A DNA stretch of 64,000 nucleotides from Cristatella mucedo (taxonomy: Eukaryota; Bryozoa; Phylactolaemata; Cristatellidae), in assembly GCA_009760855.2 (NCBI GenBank), contig WPIO01000052.1, forward strand, positions 987,001 to 1,051,000, written 5' to 3'. Below, piece by piece: positions 29,095 to 63,985 of this stretch. The notes below the pieces were generated by a model. That model saw nothing but the letters and a program-made list of their open reading frames with translations, searched no databases and was not told the origin of the DNA. Each line of letters opens with the position of its first letter. The first letter of the stretch is position 1. Made by a program: the position numbers and the translations under genes.

Positions 29095-29098
29095 TCTA
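28690..29098. repeat. (CT)n-rich pyrimidine tract
   Basis: Pure CT runs at about 28705-28750 and 29052-29090. Between them is TCTCTCCAGTTTCCAGTTCT-type pyrimidine-rich sequence repeated about four times. Confidence 0.93.
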
Positions 29099-30210
29099 CT
29101 CTTCATTAACGCTGCCGCCTCCATATGACCTACATTCGATGTCTCCCTTCCTTTCCTCGCCGCTCTAAGGCTTTCGCTGTTCTCATCTAATCGTATGACC
29201 CCCCTAAGTATTCTGTCAATTTACCAGCAATTAATGTTGAGTAAGCACTCCAGCTAATCGCATTAGTATTTATAATGTTGCCATCTTTAGCCGCTGGCAA
29301 TAGCATGCTAATTATTTTCACTGCGTGAATTACGGCACTAATTAAAGTTACCTTGCGCAACTTCACTTATGCCTCGATGCTATCTGTAGACAATCGCCGC
29401 ACACTTGACTGACACACAATGTACGTTCCACTTGATGGTCCTCTGGATATGTAACTGCATGACAACTGTGCACTGCTGCTCATTCAGTAAGCGCGGTTTC
29501 TCTTACAGCAAGCACGGTTTCAACGCTTTAATTAAATCTGACAGCTCCTATCACGCGTTCGCCGCCACTGTAAACAGTTGCATGAGTCAAAAGAAAATAC
29601 TGCTTGGCCTTTGCACGGCTTGCGAAGTCACGCGGAGAGATTCTGCAACGGAATCCCCAGCGACCGCGATAGGGTGCGTTTAAAGTATGAAATATCTTTC
29701 TAGCTGACATGCGTGAACGGAATTAGGCCTCCGCGCAGGTGATAATGTTGATCTATGTCATCAAAATGCATAGCTCACCGGTAATTATTGCTGGCCATCC
29801 CAACTGATCAAGGATCGGACCGGATGGACGGTATTTCTCACCACTCGGCTACCACGTCCAGTTGACAACAACTATTGTGATCCTCAACCACGACTAGTTG
29901 TCATTGATCTATTGCGTCTAAGCAAATAGCCCGCTGTACTAGCCTCGCAAAACTTCAGCTAGGCCTTTGCTCAGTGCTAGGAAAACGTTGCCCGCGTAGG
30001 CTGAATGACCTGCAGGCTGTTCAGAAATTTCACAAGCACGAGTTCTCCCAGAACACAAAACTCAGTCGCACCGCGTATGTGCGCCTTTTCCTTATTATCT
30101 CCCAAAGTCGGCCTCTACAAAAATTAGTCTATTGTCAACCGTACGCGTACCGGAAATCGCTCTGGCTGCGAGTGCACTTTAGAAAATTCTTTAAGGTAGC
30201 GGTGCACTCT
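29099..30210. other. Spacer, nothing recognised
   Basis: AT-moderate sequence with short open frames on both strands. I find no similarity, repeat tail or splice-supported exon. Confidence 0.55.
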
Positions 30211-30274
30211 GTCCTCGCGGCGTAACGGACCTGTCCTCGCGGCGTAACGGACCTGTCCTCGCGGCGTAACGGAC
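30211..30274. repeat. Three tandem copies of a 22-bp unit
   Basis: Unit GTCCTCGCGGCGTAACGGAC plus CT, at 30211, 30233 and 30255; the third is cut after 20 bp. The units are identical, suggesting recent expansion. Confidence 0.95.
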
Positions 30275-30900
30275 GGAGATGCATGGCGTTAGAATGCAGT
30301 TCGCAGGCAGCAGCGCTGCGAGTGCCGAACATCGTAGTCACAGCGGTCGCCTAGTCTCGGCTACCTGCCTGCCCTGTCGCAGCCGCTGCTAATGCTCGCC
30401 CCCCCGGGGTCCGCCGGAAGCCTTCACGGCATCACTCGACGGTAGCGTTCGCGCTTGACATCGTCAGGCGGCGTCCCGCCCCCGCCGGCAGGAGCGCGCG
30501 TACGCGTGGCCGACAGAAAGCGACCCACTCCGAGGCCTGCTGTCTTCGTAAGACAGCAAACTCAACAGAAGCCTGCGGCTTCAGCCCTTGCGGCGCCGCC
30601 TGGCGGGGCGTACCAGCGGCGCCGGTGGATGCCGGCTGCGGCTGCTGTGTGCGCCGTCAGAGCACCGGTCGATCGCCCGCGCCCAAGGGGAGGTGTGTGT
30701 GGCGTTTCGTAACCTTGCAGTGGACGCGCCGGTCGCTCGCCTAAAGCGGGACGATCGGCCCGCTGACCAGCCTCGCTATCGGGCTCGCGGAAGCTGGCGA
30801 CTCCGATCGAGCGGCGCGGCGGCGGCGGCGAAGCGGCGGCTGTTAGTCGCAGCCGGATGCGCGACGCGAGCGTGGCGAGTGGACTCGATTTCGCTAGCTG

Positions 30901-30933
30901 GCCGGTCCAGCGACTTCCTGTCGCTGGACCGGC
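30901..30933. other. Perfect 14-bp-arm inverted repeat upstream of HDC
   Basis: GCCGGTCCAGCGAC, loop TTCCT, GTCGCTGGACCGGC: a perfect GC-rich stem about 870 bp upstream of the HDC ATG. It could be a cruciform or a structured 5' UTR; function unknown. Confidence 0.7.
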
Positions 30934-31774
30934 GTTTGCTCGTTTCACTCCGTTTCCTTTCCGAAACGTCACCCTCCTCCTGCGGGCGACCGAGCGAGCG
31001 AGCGATGCATTCCGCTGCGCGGAGCCCGCACTTTACGGACGTGGAGCGCTCCGCGCTTTCGGTGCCGAGCGAGGTGACCGAGATGACCGAGACTTTCGAT
31101 GCCGAGGCGCGATCCGACGCGGCGCGGCTGCGAGACGGCCGCAGTCGCTGCTGCGGGCTCTCTGCTTAGATCGGCGAAATACTCCGGCGTTCTATCTACC
31201 GGATCTTTTATCTACCGGAGTTCCGTTACCATTCCGCTAGCGTAGCAATACGTGCCGCCGTGGCGGCGGCGGCGGCCCGGACCGGGGCGACTACTGCGAC
31301 CCCAGCCGCCACGGGCCAATAGTCCGCGGGCTTTCAACTTGCTAGTCAATGCTTCGTTGATGACTATGGGACTCTTGCGTCCTACGGGAAGTAGCGACGC
31401 GTTCAGCTTGCAGTTCGCGATGCATATCGCACCGTTGGCACGCTGGGATGCCTGCGCACTGAGGCGAGGCTCAAGCGGCGGCGGCGGCAGCGGCAGCGAA
31501 AGCCCTCAGCGGAAGCCATCGGACAGGCCGGCATGTCGGAGAGCGAGCCATCTCGCCGTCGCGTGGGGGCGGCCGCGTCGGGCCACGTCCGGGGCGACGC
31601 GACCAGCCGCCGGCGGTCCACCCGCGCGCATGCGCGGCTCCATCGATCGAGCGCGGAGGGGCGTGGCGTACGCCCAGCGGCACTCCCGCTCGCGCTTATT
31701 TCGACGCGCCGCGGTCGCGTTGCTGCCATTGCTGCTCAGCCGCGCGCTCGTGCTTGAGCCCCGCTCATCCGGCC

Positions 31775-55268
<23,494 letters not shown>

Positions 55269-55704
55269 CGTCGACGCCACTCACGTCGCCAGGCTCGCTT
55301 GGAGAAGGGGAGCCTGTCGTGAGGCGACGCGACGCGACGGTCGGGCCAGGCCGCTGTGCTACCGACAGCGCCTCGCGTGCAATCTTGCGCAAATTCATGT
55401 TTACCCACGATTCGCTTTCGTAAAGTGCGCACGCTCGAAAAAGACGCTGCAGAAAGAAGGGAGGTCCTCGCTGGAGCGCGCGCGCGTCCCTCGACCTTAG
55501 CGAGCCTCGGCTTGATTTGAGCTCGTTGAATGGAAGCGAAACTACCGCAGCCGACGATTCTCTGCCGCTGCCTCACAGAGGCGGCTCGCTGAGCCGTGCG
55601 GCGGCGTCCATCGGTGTGCCTCTGCTGCGGCACCTGGTCTCTTCGTTCGTCGTCGGCGGCGATTTCGAGGAGGGGCCGGCTGTCGCTGAGCTGAGCGGAA
55701 TAAA
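55269..55704 (+). other. HDC: HDC 3' UTR with candidate poly(A) signal
   Basis: AATAAA at 55699-55704 is the first canonical polyadenylation hexamer after the HDC stop, giving a 3' UTR of about 450 bp. The UTR is GC-rich. Confidence 0.5.
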
Positions 55705-57990
55705 CGAAACGTGCGCGTTGTGAACACGAGCTGGCTGGCTCGTTGTCGCTAGCTAGCTCTTAATCCGGCGCGTGCGAGCTTCCGGCGGAGGCTGCCTTAA
55801 CCGCCGCCGAGTGGTTACGAGTGCGAGAAGATTCGCGAAATGCTCCCGCGCGGGTTTGCGGCGGCGGCGGAGAGAGCGAGCGAGCAGCAGCGCAAATGGG
55901 CGGCGGCAGTGGTGCACGAGGGACCTCGCTCGACGCTCCGCCGAAAGCGACCACCGCAGACATGCTCCGGATGGAGTCCCGCTCACCGGTCACCTGGTCT
56001 TAAAATGTCTGCTTCAAAGAACCTGCTTGTCAACTCGCGCGGCACGCACGATTATACGAGCATTTACAAAAACCGCCGCTGAGCTTAGATGCTGCAGCGA
56101 ACAAAGCGTTTGCGAACGGGCTCGAACTAGGACGAAGCGATAGTTCGGTAGCTGTTTCCTCTACAATTTTGACAGTAATCCTCTGAGCTGTAAAGGTTTT
56201 TATGTTTTGGGCTAACCTATTTTTTTCACTCACAATCCTTTGGAAGGCCACACATTAATTGCCACTCACTCACTTAGCCCGCCGAGTTATAAGAAAGAAG
56301 GTAAAATGTTAATGCCTATTTGAACGAGAGAATGAAATTCGCTGCGCCTGCCAAAAAACCTTGCACTTATAAGGAATGATGATTAATTGTATCTGCAATG
56401 GCGGCACGAGTGTCATGGCAGCGCCATGGTCGCGTGTAATTCCTTGACATCGTAGCACATCCGGCAAACATTAAAGCGAACGACGTGGATAGAGAGGCAA
56501 CGGGCGGCGATAGCGTCCATAGGGTTAATAGAGGCCGCTGAGACAGATCGCTGAGACGCAGACGGACAGAGGAAAGAGAGCGGCGGTCGGCCGGACGCGG
56601 CGCTTGATGGAAACTATAAAACAGGAAGAATGGCTTATCAGAGTCCACGACGGTGGCACTGAGCACTTGGTAAGGCCCCACCGCCCTACACGACCTAGAT
56701 CGCGGCCTCAAATCCCGTAAAGAGAAATTCTGTATTGCTTATTGCGAGTTTGAGTTAATAGCCACCATGAAAATGAGACTTCTTAATCAGCGTGACTATC
56801 CTTTACGTATTAGCTGTCTCTGACAATCCAAGATCGACTGGGGGAAAGGGTGTGGCCCTACGATAACGCACTCTACTTAACGCAGGCTTCACAGGAGGTG
56901 ACACAGTCTGATTAAATAATCTTGGCACAATCTAAAGTATTCAGTAAATGAAGTCATTTTATGTAAATCTAATATTATTTGAAGACAAAATATAGTTCTC
57001 TGCTCCTTCTGCACAGAATAAGTATGAAATGTGACCCTAATAATGGCCACAATGCCACCAAGTGAATGGCGCCAGACCACTGTCAAGGCTTGACGAGTCA
57101 GAAGTCGGACTATAAATCTCGATAGTTCTCACACAAAATTCTCAAACTGCATCGTTCCTCCAACTGCTTTACCGTAACAAATTATCTGCAGCTACTTGCC
57201 TTCATTATTTTCTCGTTCATCCGCTCGGTCGCTCTCTTTCTCTGTCTCCCTCCGTCCCTCTATTTCTTTTGCTCGCACGCACGTTTTAGGTTGCATTCTT
57301 TCTCTTTCACTCGTTTCCTCTTTCTCCTTTCCTTCGCTATTCCAGACGCCAGCTGCGGCTTTCTGGCTTCGCTTGAAGGTCGAAGCCTCCGACCGAAGCT
57401 CTTCTCTTCCGGCCCTATAATGCGTTTGCTGCGTGTCAACGAAACCGCGGCGGCGGCGCGGCGGCGGCGCACAGCGGCAGCCGCCGCCGCCGATTCGTTG
57501 GTCCACCAAAGCTGCCGGGGAATTTGCCATCCGCGCGTACGTTCATTCGACGTCGGCTGCAGCGCCCGCGGTCGGCGCGCGGCGGCGGCGGCGGCCGCTA
57601 GTCTTCAAGCGAAGTTCTGTTTGCGCGAGACACACACATTGAGGCGTCGCGCGTCGCATTAGCTCGAGGCGAGGGCCGCGAGCGCTCTTAAGTGCGACAC
57701 AACGAGGCCGCCGAGGCAACATTTTGCAGACCGGCGGGGCGCCGCCTGGCGGGCTTCGCAGGCCGACACCAGCGCGCGGAGATCGAACCGCACCCTCGAC
57801 GAGCGACGAATCGGACTGGCGCGCGGCTGCCGCTCAGCCGCTCAGCTGCGTGCTGCGCCTGTCCGTGCGCCTATCTGGCGCTCGTCAGACGTCCAGCGCA
57901 TCTCTCGCAGTTCTAGCGTAGACAGTGTGGGCTACTGAATAACAGGAACTCTGTATTAACATTGTCGGGGTGCACGGCGTTCGACTCGCA
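55705..57990. other. CpG-rich then mixed flank, no gene recognised
   Basis: 55740-55990 and 57420-57930 are CpG-rich, with CGGCGGCGGCGG-type runs. 57200-57340 is pyrimidine-rich. 56000-57190 is AT-richer. No exon with similarity or splice support. 57420-57930 could be a promoter island of a neighbouring gene, but nothing supports that directly. Confidence 0.5.
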
Positions 57991-57994
57991 ATTA

Positions 57995-58110
57995 GCTCCT
58001 TCCAAACTGCATTGAGGCGACATTCGCACTTGGATGGCTACGAGTGTCCTCAAGCTTAACGATTGTAAGCCCAATCTAATCGTTGTGGGAAAGTCCGGTG
58101 TCACCAGAAA
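57995..58110 (+). mobile_element. LINE A internal fragment
   Basis: The plus strand encodes GDIRTWMATSVLKLNDCKPN and LIVVGKSGVTRKS, parallel to the WMAANFLKLNDDKTNLLVMG block of family A. A weak continuation (VTLGVLF) lies at 58236-58262. No 3' end is present. Confidence 0.6.
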
Positions 58111-58479
58111 GTCTACGCCGAGTCCTGACTTAGCAGGGTGTCAGAAGTCGGATAAACTCTTTCGCTATAAACATGTCGGCGGAATGGATGAGCCCACTCC
58201 GAACATTCTGAGTAGTCTGTTACTGTGTCGGAGTGGGCGAACTGGAAGTAACACTTGGAGTACTATTTATGATAGCGCCTGAACGGCCCGCTAAGGATGG
58301 ACCCACCAAAGCGGCCACCCTGCAAAAAGGTGTGGTTGAGACGCTGTCGAAATGCTTAACGCATTTCACTGGAGTGCGTCACCTGGAGATAAAGACGACT
58401 CGGAAAAAAGTGCTGCGGGGATTTACTGCACATTTCCTTCCTCAAAGAAATGAGTCTTGCTAACGTTCCGTATTCCTCT

Positions 58480-58770
58480 ACTCCACCATCGACAACGCGA
58501 GTGGGACTTCTTCGACTCGCTTCGACCCTGCGCTATTCAGTCTCAGCGAGTCGTGCAACTATCACGCTGAGGAAAGACCTCAGAAAGTTCTGCGCGACCA
58601 GATAGTCTTCAATATTCTTTCAATATTCACCTTAAGGGAAAAGCTCCAGTCCAAGACCCAGTTGACTGTCGCTCGTGCTGCGAGCATTCGTCGGTCACAA
58701 GAAGAAACGGCTCACTGTCTAAGCCGTGCGAGTTTACGTTCACCGCCGGTTGCCGCTCGTTCAGAACTTC
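58480..58770 (+). pseudogene. Gag remnant of the Ty3/gypsy element
   Basis: One frame reads SESCNYHAEERPQKVLRDQI, then LREKLQSKTQLTVARAAS and SQEETAHCLSR, the type of C-terminal capsid segment seen in Ty3/gypsy Gag proteins of invertebrates. Downstream a zinc-knuckle remnant (CGRPHRWRMPE) lies at about 59567-59599 with cysteines missing. Confidence 0.65.
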
Positions 58771-59840
58771 CTCCGCCGGACCACGGAATGCTGAATGCCG
58801 TCACAAGAGTCCGCCAAGCGGAGCGACGCTTATGAGTTTATTCCGGTACAAATCGTTCACCCAAGAAGTGCCCGGCCTTCGGTAAAACGTGCGAACTGTG
58901 TGGAGTGAGGAGTCACTCCGCCGCCACCGCCGACGCCCCTGCAGCTTGTCGATGGATGGATGCTTCACTCAACAATCCATACCGCGAGTGTCAATGAAAT
59001 TGTCAATGAAAATCCATCCGGTTAGTCTGAGCTCAGTAACTTCTCAGTACGCCATGCATCTGTAACCAAAGCTATGGGTTCGGCCGCTTCGCACCCAGCG
59101 CGGCCCTGCTCCGGCTACGCCGCCGCCCCCCCCACCCCGCTCGCCAAGTTAATGTCGCTGGGCTAGGCGCCAGATGAGCAGCAGTTCAATTGCACCTCTT
59201 TATAACAAGATCGCATGCGCCAGCAACTGCCAGAGAACCAAGCACAGCTACTGGGGGACCTAGGAACATTAGGCTACCGGGGACGTAGGGAAACTCGAAT
59301 CCAGCCTTACCGACGTGGGAGGACATTCTCGGACCGGAGCAATCTTGAAGATGGCAGCAATCCACACAAGTATCAGCCAATTCAACATCGATAGGACATT
59401 GGCTACAGGAGAGAAGATTCCCTAGCGCGGCACATCTCAGCTCGTCGAGGGCTCCAGCTCACGGAGGGGGAACTACAAACAAAAAGCTACGGGGGATATA
59501 CAAGCCATTACAGCGAGCGTGTTTATCTCTAGCCACACTCGGTCATTGGGTACTCTTTGTCTTGTGCGGGCGGCCGCATCGTTGGCGAATGCCCGAAATC
59601 CGTCCGGATGCATTGCTGGGTGAATCCGAGAGCCCACGGATACACAATTTGTCCGGCCAACGTCAGGTCACATCCATTGCACATCCGGGCATGCAGAAAG
59701 GTCAGGCCTCGGCCCAGACTGTGACCCATATCACATTACAGCTGTCTCAGCCAACCAATCCTCGCTTGGGTGCGAATGTGCTACAGACAGAGCCTCGACT
59801 TGGGATATTAATCTTAATTGTATTGGCCGTAACTTTTTAA

Positions 59841-60500
59841 GTGTGTGTAGATACTGGGGCCACTTGCAATGCCACGTCTCGGGCTTCTAATTGCTGCTTG
59901 AGCGATGATGCACCTAAGCTGACAAGGGTAAAACTGTATGCCTATAGTGCTCTGTCAGTTTGGGGTCAAGATGAGTTTCCTGTGCTTTTTAAAGGGCAAC
60001 GGCAGACCCTTAAATTCGCTGTCGTCAATGAAGTCTTGCCAGCTCTCTTAGGCCAGCCTAGCCTCAAAGAACTGCATGCTATCGAGGACCAGGCTTTGCT
60101 GATCGCTACACCACGTCGTGCCACTATTAATTCGAGGGATGAATTTCCTGACGTCTTTAATTGGTCAGGACGCCTGCACGGTGAATATAAAATCAAGCTG
60201 CACCCGGATGCCCAGACGGTCGTCCTAGTGGAGCGTCGCTTTATTTTCAAATACAAGTATCGGCTCGGGAACCACCTTCAGGTCCTGGTCAAGGATGTCA
60301 AGGATGGTCAAGGTCAAGGATGGGATCCTTGTAAAATTTACCAAGAGCTCAGAATTGGTCAACCCAAATGTATTAGTTATTAGTAACAAAGACTGGCACA
60401 GTAAAGCTCACATGTGCACTGACACAAGGGCACTAAATGATGCAATGTGACGCGAACGCTATCAGTTCCGGACACCTGAGGAGATCTCTTCATGAATGGT
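59841..60500 (+). pseudogene. Retropepsin and start of reverse transcriptase, Ty3/gypsy
   Basis: VDTGATCNATSRA near 59847 is the aspartic protease active site (DTG intact), followed by ALLGQPSLKELH, typical of the protease C-terminal half. DEFPDVFNWSGRLHGEYKI at about 60139-60195 is the linker to RT. CTDTRALNDAM and ERYQFRTPEE near 60415-60480 are the first RT block, in another frame and with a stop. Confidence 0.75.
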
Positions 60501-60506
60501 GTAAGC

Positions 60507-60786
60507 TGACACTCTGACACCAAACGCGAGTGGGTGAAACGAAAACGACGAAAGGCAGACACAGAGGGCTGCCTCAACATTATTGTATTCCGTCAACGCT
60601 CGCAGCGTTACACCGCACAGCCGTTCTCCCCTCCGTCTTGTTTCCCCCTGCCTGCTCCTATCCCGGCAGTGACTCGCCCTCGTAAAACCGTTTCCGAATA
60701 AACCGACATTGCCCATAAACCAGCAGCCACGCCATCGGCCCAAACAGTCACGGCATGGCAATAAAACAACCACAACTAGTTAGCTA
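60507..60786. mobile_element. Probable solo LTR (280 bp) inside the RT domain
   Basis: Flanked by 5-bp direct repeats TAAGC at 60502-60506 and 60787-60791. It starts TGACACTC and ends AGCTA, with AATAAA motifs at about 60697 and 60760. It has no coding similarity. The Ty3 RT reading resumes on the right (KHFSTLHA). A 5-bp duplication and TG start fit an LTR; the TA end is atypical, so other insertions are possible. Confidence 0.5.
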
Positions 60787-60857
60787 TAAGCACTTCAGTA
60801 CGCTGCATGCTTTAAGCCATTTACTCATGCTTTTTGTTAATGCAGGTGGCACTCGAT

Positions 60858-61937
60858 AATAATAATAATAATAATATTGCACTTGATAAAGCGCCCTCAG
60901 AGAACTTAATCTCTTTCTAGGCGCTTTACATTTGCTGCAAAGTGATACGCAATAGAATAGTAAGTAAAATCATGCTTGAAAAACAAACAAAATGAATAAC
61001 ATGGTTAGGGGTTACATGCACTGGGTCAGCATGCAAATGTGGTCAGTGGCAGCATGAACAGTGTCAGCACGCATAAGCACATCGAGGACGAATCACAAGG
61101 ACCCACTAAATGCTGTCCTAAATAGGTATGTTTTTAAGTTTCTTTTAAATGTGGTCAGGTCAGGGGATGTTCTGATGCAGGTCGGGAGGGAGTTCCAGGC
61201 TGTGGGAGCATACGAGCTAAATGCACGGTCTCCAAAGGATTTAAGGTTTGTGCGAGGTATTTCTAGACTGTTGGATTCCGAAAAGCGAGTGGTACGATGC
61301 TTTGCCTGATGGGTTAGTGTATCTGAAAGATAGGCTGGAGCCATAGAATGAAGAGACCTAAAAGTGAGCGACAAAACCTTGAAGTCAATCCGTTGCTTGA
61401 CTGGTAACCAGTGCAGGTCGGCGAGAAGTGGAGTAATGTGGCAACTGCGACGCTCACGACAGACAAGCCTAGCTGCAGAGTTTTGCACCAGCTGCAATCG
61501 CCTGATCGTACATGCTGGTAGGCCAGTCAGCAGTGAGTTGCAGAAGTCGAGACGAGATGTCACGAATGCATGGACCAACTTGGACGTGGTATCCTTATCT
61601 AAACAAGCCCTAATTTTAGCAATGTTATGAAGCTGAAAATAGGCTGATTTGACTGTGGAGCTGATGTGGTCGTCTAACGAGAGGTCGCTTTGGAATATGA
61701 CACCTAGATTTCGAGCTGATGCAACTGGAGATATGCTGGCAGAGCCAATTTTGAAAGTCAGCCTTTCCAATTTCTGAATAACACTAGGTTTGCCCATAAC
61801 TAGTAAGTTAGTTTTATCATCGTTTAGTTTTAGAAAATTTGCTGCCATCCATGATCGGATGTCATCAATGCATGCAGCAAGTGAGTTGAGAGAATTTGAG
61901 GTGCTCGAAGGCTGGGAGGGATCAAAGCAAAGGTACA
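60858..61937 (-). mobile_element. LINE A, best-preserved copy, 5'-truncated, with 7-bp target-site duplication
   Basis: Non-LTR retrotransposon inserted in the Ty3 RT. The minus strand is open for 281 residues. It has WMAANFLKLNDDKTNLLVMG, LGVIFQSDLSLDDHISSTVK, SRLDFCNSLLTGLP, LQLVQNSAARLVCRERRS, ITPLLADLHWLPVKQRIDFK and AWNSLPTCIRTSPDLTTF, the C-terminal RT region typical of CR1/L2/Jockey-type LINEs. The 5' break falls just after the RT catalytic motif. A 3' UTR, the hairpin AAAGCGCCTAGAAAGAGATT and (ATT)n tail follow. Flanking ACTCGAT at 60851-60857 and 61938-61944 is the target duplication. Few lesions: the youngest LINE in the window. Confidence 0.92.
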
Positions 61938-61944
61938 ACTCGAT

Positions 61945-62440
61945 GAGGCCAGTAGTCTTCTAACGACGATCACCACACCGTTATGACACTTTTAACTTTT
62001 TTCGCTTGCCATTTGGTATTGCTTCAGCCCCTGAGGTCTTTAACAGAATTATTTCGAGCCATTTTGCGGAAATCCCTGGGATTCATACATACATTGATGA
62101 AAACCTTTTCAGTGGATCTAATATTGATGAGCACGACACATGCCTGAAATGGGTTCTCGCGAGATGCCGGGAGATTAACCTCGGCTTTAATGCCGAGAAA
62201 TGCAAGTTTGGCCTGTCTGCGATTTTTTACATTGGCTATGCCTTATCGGCCTGGGGAATTAGGCCAGACCCCCAAGGTAGAAGCGATCATAGATTTTACC
62301 GTACCTTTATGTCAATGTCTTGTGGCTGCTAGAGATGGCTAATTACTTAGCCAAGATTTTCACTAAGTTAGTGGACGTGCCTACATTTTAACGATACTTG
62401 ACGCCGGCGGAGAACCCGTGGTGCTGGGACGCCAACCATG
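61945..62440 (+). pseudogene. Reverse transcriptase, second part, Ty3/gypsy
   Basis: Resumes directly after the LINE. RLPFGIASAPEVFNRI-type block near 62005, then THIDE-like YIDENLFSGSNIDEHDTCL near 62091. The catalytic YxDD is YIDE, so the second aspartate is lost. NAEKCKFGLS and GYALSAWGIRPDP follow. The connection segment (MANYLAKIFTKL, WCWDANHAKK) is at 62336-62446 after a frameshift. Confidence 0.85.
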
Positions 62441-62448
62441 CGAAAAAA

Positions 62449-62569
62449 ATATAATTCATCTGGTATAGCGCTCAAAGACAAAGTACTCTTTATTCAGGTG
62501 ATTCACATATGCCACGGGCTCAAGCCCACGACCTCGGCCAGATCTTGGTTGGGGCAAGAATCTTAACTA
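62449..62569 (-). repeat. SINE1 copy inserted between RT and RNase H
   Basis: The plus strand has AAAATATAATTCATCTGGTA (tail), AGACAAAGTACTCTTTATTC, GGGCTCAAGCCCACGACCTC and CCAGATCTTGGTTGGGGCA. Ty3 coding resumes at KLFDDVKSLV. Confidence 0.8.
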
Positions 62570-62985
62570 AACTCTTTGACGACGTGAAAAGCCTTGTGAT
62601 TAATGCTCCTCTGCTTGGCTTATACGACGCAACGTCGCCCATTACGCTGATGGTGGATGCTTCCAGACATGGCCTTGGGGCAGTATTATTGAAAAAACGT
62701 AGACACGTCGCCTATGCGCCTCGAATATTGACTCAAATTCAGCAGCGATAAGCTCAAATAGAAGAGGAGATTATGGCTATCCAATTAAGTCTTGACCTTT
62801 TCACCAATGTATCTTTCGTACAGAGCCTCATTGTGGAAAGATATCATAAACCACTACTTCTCATCATAAGCCTATCGATGAGGTCTTCCCACAATTGCTA
62901 CGCATGAGACTTCACTGCCTGAGCTATCACATCACGTTAGTCCATAAGCCTGGAAAGGAACTTGTCATAGCCGATGCACACAAGG
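62570..62985 (+). pseudogene. RNase H domain, Ty3/gypsy
   Basis: PITLMVDASRHGLGAVLLK contains the first RNase H aspartate (VDAS). AQIEEEIMAIQLSLDLF carries the Glu-containing helix. YHKPLL is the usual DHKPL with Asp changed to Tyr. LLRMRLHCLSYHITLVHKPG ends the domain. One stop after TQIQQR and a frameshift near 62850. Confidence 0.82.
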
Positions 62986-62999
62986 TATGATTGGCTAAA

Positions 63000-63985
63000 A
63001 GAGTAACAGATTGCATCTGTTCTTTACTAGACCCTACCCGCACACGACCAAGGCGAAGCCTGCAGACGAGCAGCAGCTGACGACATGACTCCTCTAATAT
63101 TACTTGCATTCCTTGGGACAAGGTGGCCAGATAGGCACCGACAGCTGTCTGTTTGTTTGAAGCCTTACTGGGTTGTTCGGTGTGATTGGACAACTCACAG
63201 TGGCCTGATCTTCAAAGGCGAACATGTGGTAATTCCTCGTTCATTTCGCCAACAGGCTTTGCAATTCCTTCACGAAAGTAATTTTATCATTGAAAAAACT
63301 ATCACGCTTGCCATAACCTCGGGCCTACTAGCCTGGGTACGTTAATTACATCAAGGTCATGATGGTAGCGTGCAGAAAATTTGAAGGTAACCGAAACGCT
63401 AACCCACCTATGACCTCTATGGTGCATGATCTTCCGAAATACCCGCACCAGAACCTGTTCCACCTTGATGGAAGCGATTATATGCGGACTGTTGATTATT
63501 ATAGCAAATGGGTCACTATAGATAAGCTCTCTGCAGTGAGCACGGACAAAGCCTCTATACTGATCTTCTATTCATTGATTGAAAACTTCGGGATCCTGAA
63601 GGAGCTAAAGAGTAAGAATGGCCCGCAGTTCTCTAGAAACCGAGTTTCGAAACTTTGCGGCTCGTTTACGTGTTCGGACTCTTACCTCTAGCCCGTGTTA
63701 TCGTCAGAGCAATAGGAGCTGACAGGGTGCTTCATCCGAGGGAGCTATGATGAAAATCTTCAGCAAATCTTTGAGTTCAGTCCTGCGCACCGTGAGGAAC
63801 GTGCCCGTAGAGGACGGACATCCTAAGCCAGCTACTTCGCCAGTTGATGACACTATTGCCTCTTGGTGAGCAAGCATTATTACCTTGTTTGGCAGCACCA
63901 CCAGTGGTTCGCCAACTGCTTGCTGCTACGAAAGGTGGTTGCAATGGGCCCATGAAGAGACTAATCATTATTAATTCTCAGTAAA
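63000..63985 (+). pseudogene. Integrase and Pol C-terminal remnant, Ty3/gypsy
   Basis: FRQQALQFLHESN near 63245 is the HHCC-region remnant. NLFHLDGSDYMRTVDYYSKW at about 63451-63510 is the first catalytic block, with Asp present. LKSKNGPQFSRN near 63603-63638 is the second, where the usual Asp before NGPQFS is Lys, so the catalytic triad is broken. PPVVRQLL and GPMKRLI near 63900-63965 resemble the basic tail of Pol. Confidence 0.8.

Larger units (their letters stand above)
58480..63985 (+). mobile_element. Degenerate Ty3/gypsy-type LTR retrotransposon with three nested insertions
   Basis: In order on the plus strand: Gag, zinc knuckle, retropepsin, reverse transcriptase, RNase H, integrase and a Pol C-terminal remnant, the Ty3/gypsy order. 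The element is interrupted by a probable solo LTR (60507-60786), a LINE A (60858-61937) and a SINE1 (62449-62569), and has stops and frameshifts throughout. Catalytic residues are lost in RT and integrase. Neither terminal LTR is identified; the left end is unclear and the right end may be outside the window. An extinct element, described only from fragments. Confidence 0.85.
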
